Translations under genes and position numbers: made by a program | Source: REEB481 sp964586595 | GTDB taxonomy: Bacteria > Bacteroidota > Bacteroidia > NS11-12g > UBA955 | DNA: 64,000 nt | NCBI GenBank assembly: GCA_964586595.1 | Contig: CAZPHB010000013.1 | Coordinates: 1-64,000 of the forward strand | Direction of reading: 5' to 3' | Shown: piece by piece, positions 51,261 to 60,318 of the stretch | Position numbering within the stretch: position 1 is the stretch's first letter | Layout of the letters: every line of letters begins with the position of its first letter | Notes under the pieces: model-generated | What the model saw: only the letters and a program-made list of their open reading frames with translations | Told to the model about the DNA's origin: nothing | The model's database searches: none

Positions 51261-53915
51261 TTAGAAGCCGAGGCGGATGCCTGTCGTCCAGCGGGTGCCG
51301 GGCGCCACATACACTTCGATGTTTTTGGGATTCAGGGTTGCAGCAGGTGAACCCTGATTTCTGTGCTGTGCATCGCTGATGTACAAGCGGTTGCCGATGT
51401 TAAACACGTTCCCGAAGATGCCCAGCTCCATGCCTTTGAAGCGCTTGTTGTAGCCAAAGGCCAGATTGAAGGTATGGTAATTGGGAATGCGCCAGGCTTC
51501 ACTGTCTTTGAATGTACCCACCAATGCCGTCGGGTCGAAATCGGCGAACTGTTTGCCAAACCAAATCAGCGATGGTGTTAGGTATGCGCCCTTTACGGGT
51601 TCGATGCGCAGCAAAGAGCTGAACTGTTGTTGCGCGGCATCGCCCACATGCACGCCTACGGCGCTGAAATCCACACGGGCGATGGTGTTGCCGTTGTCGT
51701 CGCGCACTTCAGCCACGGAACCTGAATTCCAGATCCAGTCGGCGATGGTTGCCGCCACTTCCAGGGAAATCCAGGAAACGGGTTTTAAAGCTGCAGAAAG
51801 TTCGATGCCTTTATGACGCGCTTTCAATCCATTGATGTTGTAGCTGAACTGATTGCCATCGGGGTCGATATAACTCGGCAGATTGTCCACGGGTTTGTTC
51901 AGCCAGGTGGTGTAATACAGGTTCAGGTCGGTAGAGAAATAGCGTGATTTGAAGCCAAGGCCACCTTCAACAGATTGCACTTCTTCGTTTTTCACGCCCT
52001 GCACCAAACGGTTCTGGTTGTCGAACACATTGTTGAATCGCTGCGGCCTGACCAGTCTTCCCACATTCACAAAAGCATTCACCTTGCGGCTGAAGTTGCG
52101 GTTGAAGCCTGCTTTGGCGGTATAACCGGTATAGCCAATCCAGGGCGTAGCCGCAGGATTTCCGTTGGCATCCGCCTTGAAGTAATCCCTCCGTTGGTAA
52201 TTGGAACGGGTGAAACTCAGGTTGGCAAAAGTGCTGAACTTCTTGCGGCTGTATTCCCATTCGGCAAAAGCGCCGCCCCAACGCACATATCCTTCGTTGT
52301 AATAGCCGAAGATGTCGCCTTTGCGGTATAATGGACTTTTGGCCAAGGGGTAGAGTTCTCTTCCATCCGGACGGTAATAATCGCCACCCAGCAAATCGTG
52401 TACTTCACGGTAGTGGATGCCGCGATAGGTGCGCAAATCCACGCCACCGGACAGGTTCATGTTTGCCTTCAGCTTATACTGGAAGGTGGACAAGGCGCCA
52501 AACCAGTTGTGGTTGTTTACTGCGCGGGAAATGATGCTGCGCGACTTCTTTTCTGTTTCGCTGTAATCGGGATCGATGGGAGAAACGAAGGCCGATCCAT
52601 ACACGTTCTGGTGGTATGCATCCTGGTAATTGTAATTACCATTCACAAAGGGCACCTGCGCCAACCCTCTGCCACTGGTTCCGCCACCACGTCCATAGGA
52701 AGCGTAAACGGTGGTGCTGATGAGCAAACGTTTGTTGGGTGTATAGGTATGTTTCAGGTAGGCCTGTGGCTTGTGAAACATGTTTTCGCGTTCATTCATC
52801 GCTTCTTTTCCGGCAAAAACCGTATCGCCAGGCCCATTGATGGTATAGCGATCCAGCCAGCCCCAATGCTGGTTGTAGCGTCTGCCCATGTTTCGGGCAG
52901 AATTCGAAATGACTGTATCAATGCCTAATTCAGCGGCATATCCGGCATCATAAACAGGAAGTCTTGCACGGAAGCTGCGCTGTCCGTGGCTTTGGGGTGC
53001 ACCAATCACCGTGAAGGAAATTGAGTGAAAATCATTGATGTTCTTCTCTGCCTTCAGGAAATAGCTGTACATCTGATCGTAGAGCTTGTCCACGTAGCCA
53101 TTGCTCTGGCGCATGGTTCCGGCCAGTACTAGACCCCAGTCGCCCTTAAGCCTGCCGGTGTTCAGGGCGAAGGAAGTGCTGCGGAAACGGCTGTCGCCCA
53201 TTTGGGTAGTGATGCGGGCCCCGGGTTTAGAGCTGATTCCTTTGGTGATGATGTTCATGGTACCACCCACCGAAGGATTGGCTATGCGCGAAGATCCAAG
53301 TCCGCGTTGCACCTGCGTGAGCGCCGTTACATCTGCCAAACCGAACCAGTTGCTCCAATACACCTGACCATTTTCCATGTCGTTCACCGGAATACCGTCG
53401 ATCATCACAGCGATGTTGCGCTGGTTGAATCCGCGGATGGTGATGCGCGCGTCGCCGGCGCCGCCGCCCTGTTGCGTGGCATAAACGCCGGGCGTATAGT
53501 TCAGCGCCATGGGCATATCCTGACTTCCCAGGAGTTCGGTCATTTTACGACCGGTCATGTTGGAAAAGGCAATGGGTGTTTTGCGTTTCCCTGCGATGCT
53601 CGCAGTAATCTTCACGGCGTCAAGGGCACGGCTTTGGGGTTCCAGGGAGAAATCCACCCTGGTTTCTCCATCTACCTGAACATCAAATGTATCGGTGCGG
53701 TAACCCGGATGTTTGACAACTACCAATCGGTAACCATTGGCGGTTTGGGCACGGAAAAGTCCGTTGTTGTCTGCCTTATACGTTTGGTTTCCAATGATGA
53801 TCTGGGCCCCGGGCAGGGCGTCGCCGCTCAACTCGTCGCTTACCCTTCCCCAAAGACTCCCCTGAGCCTGGGCTGCTGCCGGTAAACCCAACAGCATCAG
53901 CAGTAACAATCGCAT
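51261..53915 (-). CDS. TonB-dependent receptor with CarboxypepD-like domain
   Basis: An 884-aa outer-membrane receptor. Signal peptide MRLLLLMLLGLPAAAQAQ, then a carboxypeptidase-regulatory-like domain (GSLWGRVSDELSGDALPGAQ, LVVVKHPGYRTDTFDVQVDG), a plug (GKRKTPIAFSNMTGRKMTEL, DARITIRGFNQRNIAVMIDG) and a 22-strand barrel ending VYVAPGTRWTTGIRLGF. It sits between a lamin-tail surface protein and endonuclease I in one operon (gaps of 9 and 14 bases). That context suggests import of DNA digestion products such as nucleotides, oligonucleotides or nucleosides. No SusD-type partner is present. Confidence 0.9.
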   Translation of the reverse strand: MRLLLLMLLGLPAAAQAQGSLWGRVSDELSGDALPGAQIIIGNQTYKADNNGLFRAQTANGYRLVVVKHPGYRTDTFDVQVDGETRVDFSLEPQSRALDAVKITASIAGKRKTPIAFSNMTGRKMTELLGSQDMPMALNYTPGVYATQQGGGAGDARITIRGFNQRNIAVMIDGIPVNDMENGQVYWSNWFGLADVTALTQVQRGLGSSRIANPSVGGTMNIITKGISSKPGARITTQMGDSRFRSTSFALNTGRLKGDWGLVLAGTMRQSNGYVDKLYDQMYSYFLKAEKNINDFHSISFTVIGAPQSHGQRSFRARLPVYDAGYAAELGIDTVISNSARNMGRRYNQHWGWLDRYTINGPGDTVFAGKEAMNERENMFHKPQAYLKHTYTPNKRLLISTTVYASYGRGGGTSGRGLAQVPFVNGNYNYQDAYHQNVYGSAFVSPIDPDYSETEKKSRSIISRAVNNHNWFGALSTFQYKLKANMNLSGGVDLRTYRGIHYREVHDLLGGDYYRPDGRELYPLAKSPLYRKGDIFGYYNEGYVRWGGAFAEWEYSRKKFSTFANLSFTRSNYQRRDYFKADANGNPAATPWIGYTGYTAKAGFNRNFSRKVNAFVNVGRLVRPQRFNNVFDNQNRLVQGVKNEEVQSVEGGLGFKSRYFSTDLNLYYTTWLNKPVDNLPSYIDPDGNQFSYNINGLKARHKGIELSAALKPVSWISLEVAATIADWIWNSGSVAEVRDDNGNTIARVDFSAVGVHVGDAAQQQFSSLLRIEPVKGAYLTPSLIWFGKQFADFDPTALVGTFKDSEAWRIPNYHTFNLAFGYNKRFKGMELGIFGNVFNIGNRLYISDAQHRNQGSPAATLNPKNIEVYVAPGTRWTTGIRLGF

Positions 53916-53924
53916 ATAAACCCT

Positions 53925-54875
53925 TTAGGGAATGATGAGCGTTTTATGGTCGCTAACGCCGCCGGCAAGATTCATCTGCACCACATATACACCTGATTTC
54001 AAGCCTTCAAGGCGCATCATGTGGTAACCGTTGTTCACCTCAACATTGGCTGAAACTTCCACCCTTCTGCCGGAGGCATCAAACACGCTGATGCGCGCGG
54101 CACCGGGTGTAAATACAAACACCTGATTTCCGCTTGCAGGGTTTGGGAAGATGTTCCATTGTGGTGCCGCCACTTCCTGAGCTGATGCAGGAAACTGGTT
54201 GCAGTCGCAGCGATGGAATCCAAGAGAATCCCACATGTTGGAAGGATAAATCAGCCATTCTGCTTTGGCGTTGAAACGGGCAGGATTGGTTGTTACACCT
54301 TTGTTCACGCTGGCCTTACGGATCAAGGTTTTGTTGGCCGACAGCCACAGGCCAATTCCCAGGTTGTATGGAAAAGAATCTGTCCAGGCGTTCACCGGGC
54401 GCTCTCCGATTTTTCCGAAGATGTCCACGGGAACCCAGGCACCTCCTACAAGCTTATCCAGGCTCAAGGCATCGTCGCCGTTGAAGCTCATGGAAAAGTT
54501 GCGGTTGTAATCCTTGCTGAGGAACAGGTTTGCCTTGGCCTGCAGCGCGGTGGCTACCGGTGTATCAGGGCCACTTCCCGCAGGATTGCGGCGGTCAATT
54601 ACGGTAACAATAACATTGTTTGCACCAAGCATGCCGCTCAAAGTATCGCTGTAATTGCTTTGCCAGGTTGAAAGCCCATTTTGCCAGCGGGTCAGGCGGT
54701 ATTTGGATAAATCTACTTCCGTTGTGCCGGGATTGTAAATTTCCAGCGCCTTATTGTTGCCGCTTCCTTCGCAGTATTCGCTGAGGAAGAGTTCGTTGCA
54801 CTGAGCCGCAGCCTGAGGGGCGGAACCCAGCAACAGGAGGCCCGTAATGATGCCAAAGATGAAACGTTTTGCCAT
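53925..54875 (-). CDS. Lamin-tail domain surface protein with T9SS sorting domain
   Basis: A 316-aa secreted protein. Signal peptide MAKRFIFGIITGLLLLGSAP (cleaved near AAAQ), a lamin-tail domain at about 26-190 (ELFLSEYCEGSGNNKALEIY, NPGTTEVDLSKYRLTRW, typical strand order), and a T9SS sorting domain at the end (WNIFPNPASGNQVFVF, VFDASGRRVEV, LKSGVYVVQMNLAGG). Lamin-tail domains are frequently joined to or placed beside extracellular nucleases, where they probably help in binding DNA or the cell surface. First gene of the operon with the TonB receptor and endonuclease I. Confidence 0.87.
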   Translation of the reverse strand: MAKRFIFGIITGLLLLGSAPQAAAQCNELFLSEYCEGSGNNKALEIYNPGTTEVDLSKYRLTRWQNGLSTWQSNYSDTLSGMLGANNVIVTVIDRRNPAGSGPDTPVATALQAKANLFLSKDYNRNFSMSFNGDDALSLDKLVGGAWVPVDIFGKIGERPVNAWTDSFPYNLGIGLWLSANKTLIRKASVNKGVTTNPARFNAKAEWLIYPSNMWDSLGFHRCDCNQFPASAQEVAAPQWNIFPNPASGNQVFVFTPGAARISVFDASGRRVEVSANVEVNNGYHMMRLEGLKSGVYVVQMNLAGGVSDHKTLIIP

Positions 54876-54986
54876 AATCGTTGAAGCAGCAAATTTCCGA
54901 AAAAGAGCTTAGGAATTTACAGGTGTTCTGAAGCTGGGGATTATTCCTTGCCTTTGGTTCATCAGGTTTCACCAAATTTGCAGTAC

Positions 54987-55736
54987 ATGAAGCGAATACA
55001 TTTGCTGTTAAGCTCCTTGCTGCTGTTGGCTGCCTGCGGGCCGAGTGTGCGATTTACCGGTGGCGGTTACACGCGCATCGACAGCCTGATCCGGCAAGAC
55101 AGTGTGGAAAATTTACGCATTGCGCCCTACAGAAATCAGATTGCTGCGGAAATGAATGAAGTCATCGGATTTGCCGATACCGGATTGGTTTCACGCCGTC
55201 CGGAGGGAACTCTGGGCAATCTGATTGCTGATATCCTGTACCAAAAGGCGCAATCGATGATGCTGGACAGCTTCGGATTGCCCACACACGCATGCATCAT
55301 CAACGCCGGTGGCATCCGCGCTTCATTGCCCAAAGGACCGGTAACCGTAGGGCAGATTTACAGCATCGCACCGTTTGAAAACGAGTTGGTGGTGCTGCGC
55401 ATCAGCGGAGCGAAGATGGCCGATTTGTTGAATTACATCGCCAAAAAAGGCGGTGAACCGGTAAGCAACCTGCACCTGCTGATGCGCAAGGATGGCACCT
55501 GGGTAGAAGCCAGCATCGCCAACAAACCCTTCGACAGTCGGCAGAATTACTACATCGCCACCAATGATTATCTGGCGCAGGGCGGCGATAGAATGTCGTT
55601 CTTCAATCAGCCGCTGGAACGCTATGACTTGCACATCAAAGTACGCGATGCGCTCATTGAACACCTGCGCGGGCAATATGCGGACGGACTGCATATAGTT
55701 GCTCCTGCCCTTAACCGTCTGGAATATGTTGAATAG
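54987..55736 (+). CDS. 5'-nucleotidase C-terminal domain lipoprotein
   Basis: A 249-aa lipoprotein (MKRIHLLLSSLLLLAACG) containing only the C-terminal substrate-binding domain of 5'-nucleotidases: GTLGNLIADILYQKAQSM, the INAGGIRASLPKGPVTVGQI stretch, APFENELVVLRISGAKMADL and YYIATNDYLAQGGDRMSFF. The catalytic metallophosphatase domain is encoded by the next gene, which starts 11 bases before this stop. The two halves normally form one chain. Start at ATG 54987 by the lipoprotein signal. Divergent from the lamin-tail protein gene, with about 110 bases between them. Confidence 0.88.
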   Translation: MKRIHLLLSSLLLLAACGPSVRFTGGGYTRIDSLIRQDSVENLRIAPYRNQIAAEMNEVIGFADTGLVSRRPEGTLGNLIADILYQKAQSMMLDSFGLPTHACIINAGGIRASLPKGPVTVGQIYSIAPFENELVVLRISGAKMADLLNYIAKKGGEPVSNLHLLMRKDGTWVEASIANKPFDSRQNYYIATNDYLAQGGDRMSFFNQPLERYDLHIKVRDALIEHLRGQYADGLHIVAPALNRLEYVE

Positions 55737-56592
55737 AAGAACCTTTATAAGGCGCAGCGCCCTTGGCGGAGCCTTCCTGCTTACTCCGGGATGGATGCGC
55801 AGCCTTCAGGCGGGCAGCCTCAAAAACCTGGTCATCCTGCATACCAACGACATCCACAGCCACCTGGATCCGTTTCCGGCCAACGACCCTAAGTTCCCCA
55901 ACCAGGGCGGACTTGCTCGGATTGCCACGCTGGTGAAACAAGTGCGTGCGGCCGAGGCAAACGTCATCCTTCTGGACAGCGGAGACATTTTTCAGGGAAC
56001 GCCCTACTTCAATCGTTTTGGCGGGAAGGCGGAATATGAACTGATGAGCAGCATGGGTTATGTGGCATCGACGCCGGGCAACCACGACTTCGACAATGGC
56101 ATCGACGGATTGGCAAACATGCTGCCCTACGCCAAATTCCAGATGCTGAATGCCAACTATCGATTTGACAATACCGCGCTTGCCGGCAAGATCAAACCAT
56201 CTGCAGTGGTGGCTGTGAACGACATCAAAGTGGGCTTGCTTGGCGTTGGCATTGAACTGGAGGGACTGGTTCCGCCGCAGCTGTGCAAAAACGTGGTTTA
56301 TACCGACCCGGTGGCTGCAGCAAACCGCGAAGCGGAAGTGTTGAAAAAGGAGCATGGTTGTGATGTGGTGATTTGTTTGAGCCACCTGGGCTATCGCTAC
56401 GACGACCAAAAAGTTGACGACCGCAAACTGGCTGCTGCCAGCAGAAATATCGATGTGATCCTCGGCGGCCATACGCATACCTTTCTTCCGGCTCCGGAAG
56501 TGCTCACCAACGCCGAGGGCAAAGAGGTGGTGGTGAACCAGGCCGGCTGGGGGGGCTTGCGCCTGGGACGAATCAACCTGGCTGTGCGATAA
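55726..56592 (+). CDS. 5'-nucleotidase metallophosphatase domain protein (Tat-exported)
   Basis: A 288-aa calcineurin-like phosphatase domain of the 5'-nucleotidase (UshA-like) family. The metal-binding motifs are in order: ILHTNDIHSHLDPF, ILLDSGDIFQGTPYF, STPGNHDFDNGIDGL, VVICLSHLGYRYD and DVILGGHTHTFLP. The N-terminus MLNRRTFIRRSALGGAFLLT is a twin-arginine signal (RRTFI with a second RR), so it leaves folded with its metals. It overlaps the preceding gene, which encodes the substrate-binding half. The pair should release phosphate and nucleosides from nucleotides in the periplasm. Confidence 0.9.
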   Translation: MLNRRTFIRRSALGGAFLLTPGWMRSLQAGSLKNLVILHTNDIHSHLDPFPANDPKFPNQGGLARIATLVKQVRAAEANVILLDSGDIFQGTPYFNRFGGKAEYELMSSMGYVASTPGNHDFDNGIDGLANMLPYAKFQMLNANYRFDNTALAGKIKPSAVVAVNDIKVGLLGVGIELEGLVPPQLCKNVVYTDPVAAANREAEVLKKEHGCDVVICLSHLGYRYDDQKVDDRKLAAASRNIDVILGGHTHTFLPAPEVLTNAEGKEVVVNQAGWGGLRLGRINLAVR

Positions 56593-56595
56593 ACC

Positions 56596-57507
56596 ATGGA
56601 TGCCTCGGCATTGATTTCCGGTCTGAAACAAGGCGATACCAAAAGTCTGGCACGCTGTATCTCGCTGGTAGAAAACAGCAGCGGGCCTTTTGAATCTTTG
56701 CTTTTTGCCATGAAGCACCATCCGGAAATACCGGTAGCCGGCATTACCGGGCCTCCGGGCGCAGGGAAAAGCAGCCTGGTGAATTCGCTTACGCAAAATT
56801 TCGTGGCTGAAGGAAAAAAGGTGGCCATCATTGCTGTAGATCCCACTTCACCCTTCAACTACGGAAGTTTATTGGGCGATCGGTTGCGCATGTCAGAACT
56901 GTACCTCACTCCGGGTGTATTCATCCGCAGCATGGCATCCAGAGGCAGTTTGGGCGGGTTGGCCCCGAAAATCCACGAAACCATCGACCTGATCAAAAAT
57001 GCAGGTTACGACCTGATCATCATCGAAACCGTAGGCGTGGGGCAAAGTGAAGTAGAAATTGCCGGAATTGCTGATACCACCGTGGTGGTGATGGTTCCGG
57101 AAGCCGGCGACGAGGTGCAAACCATGAAAAGCGGCGTGATGGAAATCGCCGATATTTTTGTGGTGAACAAAGCCGACCGCGAAGGTGCCGATGCCTTTGC
57201 CGGACACCTGAAACGCCTCAGCGCACAGCAACATACCGAACAATGGATGAAACCTGTTTTGTGTACTGAAGCACATCGCAATGTGGGTGCGGATGCATTG
57301 GCAGAAGCCATTAATACGCATCATCTGCTCAACCTTTCCAAAGAGAAACAACTGGATCTGATGGCAGAAAAAACAGCGCATCTTGTTCGGGAAGCCCTGG
57401 CCAAAAAGGTGCAGGTACCGCAGATCAGGGAACGCCTGAGCAAGGAAATGAACGCGCCCGATTTCAATCTATACCGCTTCACCAAACAAATCCTGGGGCA
57501 GGGCTAA
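56596..57507 (+). CDS. meaB: Methylmalonyl-CoA mutase-associated GTPase MeaB
   Basis: A 303-aa G3E-family P-loop GTPase (also named ArgK or LAO/AO ATPase) that protects and reloads adenosylcobalamin-dependent methylmalonyl-CoA mutase. The Walker A is GITGPPGAGKSSLVNSL; switch and metal residues follow in VAIIAVDPTSPFNYGSLLGD, RSMASRGSLGGLA and IIIETVGVGQSEVEI; the base-specificity motif is NKADREGAD. Complete length. It follows the nucleotidase gene by three bases, so it may be transcribed with it. No mutase gene lies in this window. Confidence 0.92.
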   Translation: MDASALISGLKQGDTKSLARCISLVENSSGPFESLLFAMKHHPEIPVAGITGPPGAGKSSLVNSLTQNFVAEGKKVAIIAVDPTSPFNYGSLLGDRLRMSELYLTPGVFIRSMASRGSLGGLAPKIHETIDLIKNAGYDLIIIETVGVGQSEVEIAGIADTTVVVMVPEAGDEVQTMKSGVMEIADIFVVNKADREGADAFAGHLKRLSAQQHTEQWMKPVLCTEAHRNVGADALAEAINTHHLLNLSKEKQLDLMAEKTAHLVREALAKKVQVPQIRERLSKEMNAPDFNLYRFTKQILGQG

Positions 57508-57541
57508 ACCAAAACGAACCGGATTTGTTAAAGTCCTGTTC

Positions 57542-58138
57542 ATGATTACCATCATCAGCGGCTCGGCCAGACCCGGCAGCAATACATTGCGCGTGTCCAA
57601 AGCCATCAAACGCATTCTTGAAGCAAAAACGAACATCCCGGTTTCAGAAATAAAAATTATTGACTTTGCACCTTACGATATTCCTTTCTACAACGGAAAA
57701 GACTTGCAACGGGGCCAACTCAGCAGTTTTCAGGAGGAAGTAGCTTCGTCGATGAGCCGCTCCAGCCTCATATTCCTGCTCTCTCCGGAATACAATTGGT
57801 TTCCCAGCGCAGAAATCATCAACCTGATTCACCGCTTTGGCAGCAGCGCTTTCAGGGATTTATGGGAAGATAAAGTATTTGCCACCTGTGGCGTAAGTAC
57901 AGGTCGCGGTGGACGCATGCCCGCCGTGCAACTGAGTTATGTGGTGAACAAACTGCTGAATGTGATGAACCTGCACAGCATTGTCAGTCCGAAGATGTTT
58001 GAAAGCCAATTCACCACCAAAGCACTGGACGAAGCTGGTGGAAGCCTGGGCAATGCCGAATACGACAAAGGCCTGGAACAATTTGTTGATTACAACCTCG
58101 TCCTGTGGCGTAAGACCCGCACTCAGAAAGAGATTTAA
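57542..58138 (+). CDS. NAD(P)H-dependent FMN reductase family protein
   Basis: A 198-aa flavodoxin-like reductase. The FMN phosphate loop is ISGSARPGSNTLRVSKAI at the start; the isoalloxazine region is the SPEYNWFPSAEIINLIHRFG segment, typical of NADPH-dependent FMN reductases (SPEYN). After it CGVSTGRGGRMPAVQLSYVV is the usual third block. Probably reduces FMN, quinones or azo-type acceptors in the cytoplasm. Thirty-four bases after meaB and convergent with isochorismate synthase, three bases between stops. Confidence 0.85.
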   Translation: MITIISGSARPGSNTLRVSKAIKRILEAKTNIPVSEIKIIDFAPYDIPFYNGKDLQRGQLSSFQEEVASSMSRSSLIFLLSPEYNWFPSAEIINLIHRFGSSAFRDLWEDKVFATCGVSTGRGGRMPAVQLSYVVNKLLNVMNLHSIVSPKMFESQFTTKALDEAGGSLGNAEYDKGLEQFVDYNLVLWRKTRTQKEI

Positions 58139-58141
58139 TCC

Positions 58142-59155
58142 TTACAAAACTGCGCCGAGCACACGCAGTTTGTGTTCGGTTTCCTGGAACTCGGCGCGCG
58201 CATCGGACGCCTTGGTGATGCCCGTTCCGGCGTAGAGGTTGATGCCATCGGCAAATATTTCCCCACAGCGAATATTCACCCAAAGCGAACCTTGCTCCGG
58301 TGACCATGGCCCAAGGAATCCTCCATAAAACCTCCGTTGCGTGCGTTCAGCTTCAAGAATACGGAGTGCCGCGGTGCGCGGATAACCACACAGTGCAGGA
58401 GTTGGGTGCAACAGCGTTGCCAGATCCCACAACTGATTTGTGGTAATATCAAAGTGAAACTCCGTGCACAAATGCCGGATGTTGCCCTGCTGTAATTCCC
58501 GAATCGCTGCTTCCTGAAAGGGGATATTCAAATATTGAAGGTGTTCCTTGATGAAGGTGCGGATGAATCCTTGTTCTTCCTGTTCTTTTTCGCCGAAAGT
58601 CACCTCGGGTGAAGCGTTTTTGGTGCCGGCGAGTGCAACGGTTTGACCCCGCCCGTGTTCCCAGCTGAGCAGCTGTTCGGGCGTGGCGCCAATCCAGCAA
58701 CCGGTTTCTGCGGCGTCGAGCAGGTAAACCATTGCATCCGGATACAAACGACAAGCCCGTTCAAACCAACGCACAGGCTCAGGTGGCAATCTTCGGAACA
58801 CACTTCGGGAGGTAACCACTTTCAGCGCAGAGCCGGTTTCTGCGGGGGCAGTCGGTTCATAAGCTATTGAAATCAATTGCGCCTGAACATGTTCCACCCA
58901 ATGCACGTATGCATCGCCGGGATAGGGATCACCTGCTTCATGCGTGGATGCACGGTAATTCCAGGATTGGTATGTTTCCAAACCATGCTGCATTAGCGCC
59001 GGATCGGGTTCGAGCATCAGGCAGGCTCCGGAACGGTCAAACGGGGCGATGAGGAAACAGTGTTTTTCCGGCAGCATATCGACCTCGCGCAGTCGTCCCT
59101 GCATGAAGGCTACCTCCCGTCCGGGAATTCGATACCAAACCCTGGCGTTGCTCAT
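58142..59155 (-). CDS. menF: Isochorismate synthase
   Basis: A 337-aa chorismate-binding enzyme converting chorismate to isochorismate, the first step towards menaquinone (or a siderophore). The conserved blocks are WIGATPEQLLSWEHG, VALAGTKNAS, TEFHFDITTNQLWDLATLLH, HPTPALCGYPRTAALRILEA, RRFYGGFLGPWSPEQGSLWV and AGTGITKASDARAEFQETEH with Mg-binding glutamates. A hotdog thioesterase follows the pattern of DHNA-CoA hydrolases next door (overlap of four bases upstream), so menaquinone is the more probable pathway. The rest of the men genes are outside the window. Confidence 0.88.
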   Translation of the reverse strand: MSNARVWYRIPGREVAFMQGRLREVDMLPEKHCFLIAPFDRSGACLMLEPDPALMQHGLETYQSWNYRASTHEAGDPYPGDAYVHWVEHVQAQLISIAYEPTAPAETGSALKVVTSRSVFRRLPPEPVRWFERACRLYPDAMVYLLDAAETGCWIGATPEQLLSWEHGRGQTVALAGTKNASPEVTFGEKEQEEQGFIRTFIKEHLQYLNIPFQEAAIRELQQGNIRHLCTEFHFDITTNQLWDLATLLHPTPALCGYPRTAALRILEAERTQRRFYGGFLGPWSPEQGSLWVNIRCGEIFADGINLYAGTGITKASDARAEFQETEHKLRVLGAVL

Positions 59156-59598
59156 GGTTTTGCTTCCAGCGGACGCACGGCCATGGTTATTCTTCCGATG
59201 CAGAGCAGCCGTTCCCGTTCATCTTCAACCCGCACTTCCCAAACCTGCGTGGTACTGCCCAAATGCAGCGCACGTGCGGTGGCAGAAACAACCTGACCTT
59301 TAAATGCGGGGCGCACGTGATTCCCGTTGATGTCGAGTCCGAAACACACGAAGCGGCTGCGGTCAACCACAAGATTGGCCGCCATACTGCCTACAATCTC
59401 TACCAGGGCCATACTGGCGCCGCCGTTCAGCATGCCCAAGGGCTGTATGCTTGCTTCAGATACGGGCATCACCGCCTTCAAATAATCGTTGCCCACTTCA
59501 GTAAACTGAATACCCAAGGCCGTATTCATGGTATGGGCACAGCGTTCGTTCAGCGCCTCCGGGGTTATATTCGCGGCTTCAAAAAAAATACTGTTCAC
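59152..59598 (-). CDS. Hotdog-fold thioesterase (DHNA-CoA hydrolase-like)
   Basis: A 148-aa hotdog thioesterase. The sequence FTEVGNDYLKAVMPVSEASI, QPLGMLNGGASMALVEIVGS, LDINGNHVRPAFKGQVVSAT and LHLGSTTQVWEVRVED matches the PaaI/YdiI group, with the catalytic Glu in ALVEIVGS. In menaquinone synthesis such enzymes release DHNA from its CoA ester. It is translationally coupled to the isochorismate synthase gene, supporting that role. I take the GTG at 59598 (VNSIFFEAANITPEALN), because the YdiI-like N-terminal helix starts there; an ATG at 59628 or 59529 is possible. Confidence 0.8.
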   Translation of the reverse strand: MNSIFFEAANITPEALNERCAHTMNTALGIQFTEVGNDYLKAVMPVSEASIQPLGMLNGGASMALVEIVGSMAANLVVDRSRFVCFGLDINGNHVRPAFKGQVVSATARALHLGSTTQVWEVRVEDERERLLCIGRITMAVRPLEAKP

Positions 59599-59599
59599 G

Positions 59600-60238
59600 T
59601 TGCTGCAAAGTACTTCCCACCCGATCAATAAAACAATCTACCTGATTCGCCACGGCGAAACAGACTTCAACCGACTGGGCATTGTGCAGGGCTCTGGCGT
59701 AGATACCGACCTCAACGAAACAGGAAAAGCGCAGGCGAAGGCTTTTTTCAACCATTATCGGCACATCCCTTTCGATAAAATTTACATCAGCTCGCTGAAG
59801 CGGACGCGCCAAACGGTGCAGCATTTTTTTGAGCTGCCCGTTCCTTTTGAGGTAATTCCGGAATTGAATGAAATCAATTGGGGTGTGATAGAAGGCGCAA
59901 CACCCACGCCTGAAAGCAGTCAATTATTCGCCGACATGCTGGAAGCCTGGCGGAACGGACACCTGGACCAATGTGTGCTTGGCGGCGAGAGCCCCAATGA
60001 AATGTTTGCACGACAGCAGCAGGGTTTGAAGAAAATTATGACACGAACAGAAGAAAAGAACATTCTGATTTGTATGCACGGCAGGGCCATGCGCAGCTTC
60101 CTTTCCCTGCTCACAGGCAGCCCGCTTGCGCAGATGGATCAGTTCGGGCACAGCAATGTTTGCCTGTATATTCTGGAGTATCGGGATGAAGCATTCCACG
60201 TGGTTCTGAACAATGATACTTCCCACCTGAACAGATAA
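59600..60238 (+). CDS. Histidine phosphatase family protein
   Basis: A 212-aa (from a TTG at 59600) phosphoglycerate-mutase-like phosphatase. The phosphate pocket is IYLIRHGETDFNRLG with the catalytic His; then GSGVDTDLNETGKAQAKAF, YISSLKRTRQTVQHF, ELNEINWGVIEG and ILICMHGRAMRSFLSLL with the second His. Probably a small-molecule phosphatase; several Bacteroidota relatives are called alpha-ribazole or phosphoglycerate phosphatases, which I cannot distinguish. The start is unclear: the first ATG at 59528 lies inside the divergent thioesterase gene, while TTG 59600 abuts its GTG. Confidence 0.8.
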   Translation: MLQSTSHPINKTIYLIRHGETDFNRLGIVQGSGVDTDLNETGKAQAKAFFNHYRHIPFDKIYISSLKRTRQTVQHFFELPVPFEVIPELNEINWGVIEGATPTPESSQLFADMLEAWRNGHLDQCVLGGESPNEMFARQQQGLKKIMTRTEEKNILICMHGRAMRSFLSLLTGSPLAQMDQFGHSNVCLYILEYRDEAFHVVLNNDTSHLNR

Positions 60239-60318
60239 AGGCAACAATCCCAACAAGCACTTCATCCAAAATGACATTTCTTTTGTTAGATACTGAGCAA
60301 TTTGCATCCAAAATACAC

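Noticed and set aside
55711..56796. 361-codon open frame antisense to the nucleotidase gene
   Set aside because: The plus strand carries all metallophosphatase motifs; the antisense product is His/Gln/Val-rich without a fold.
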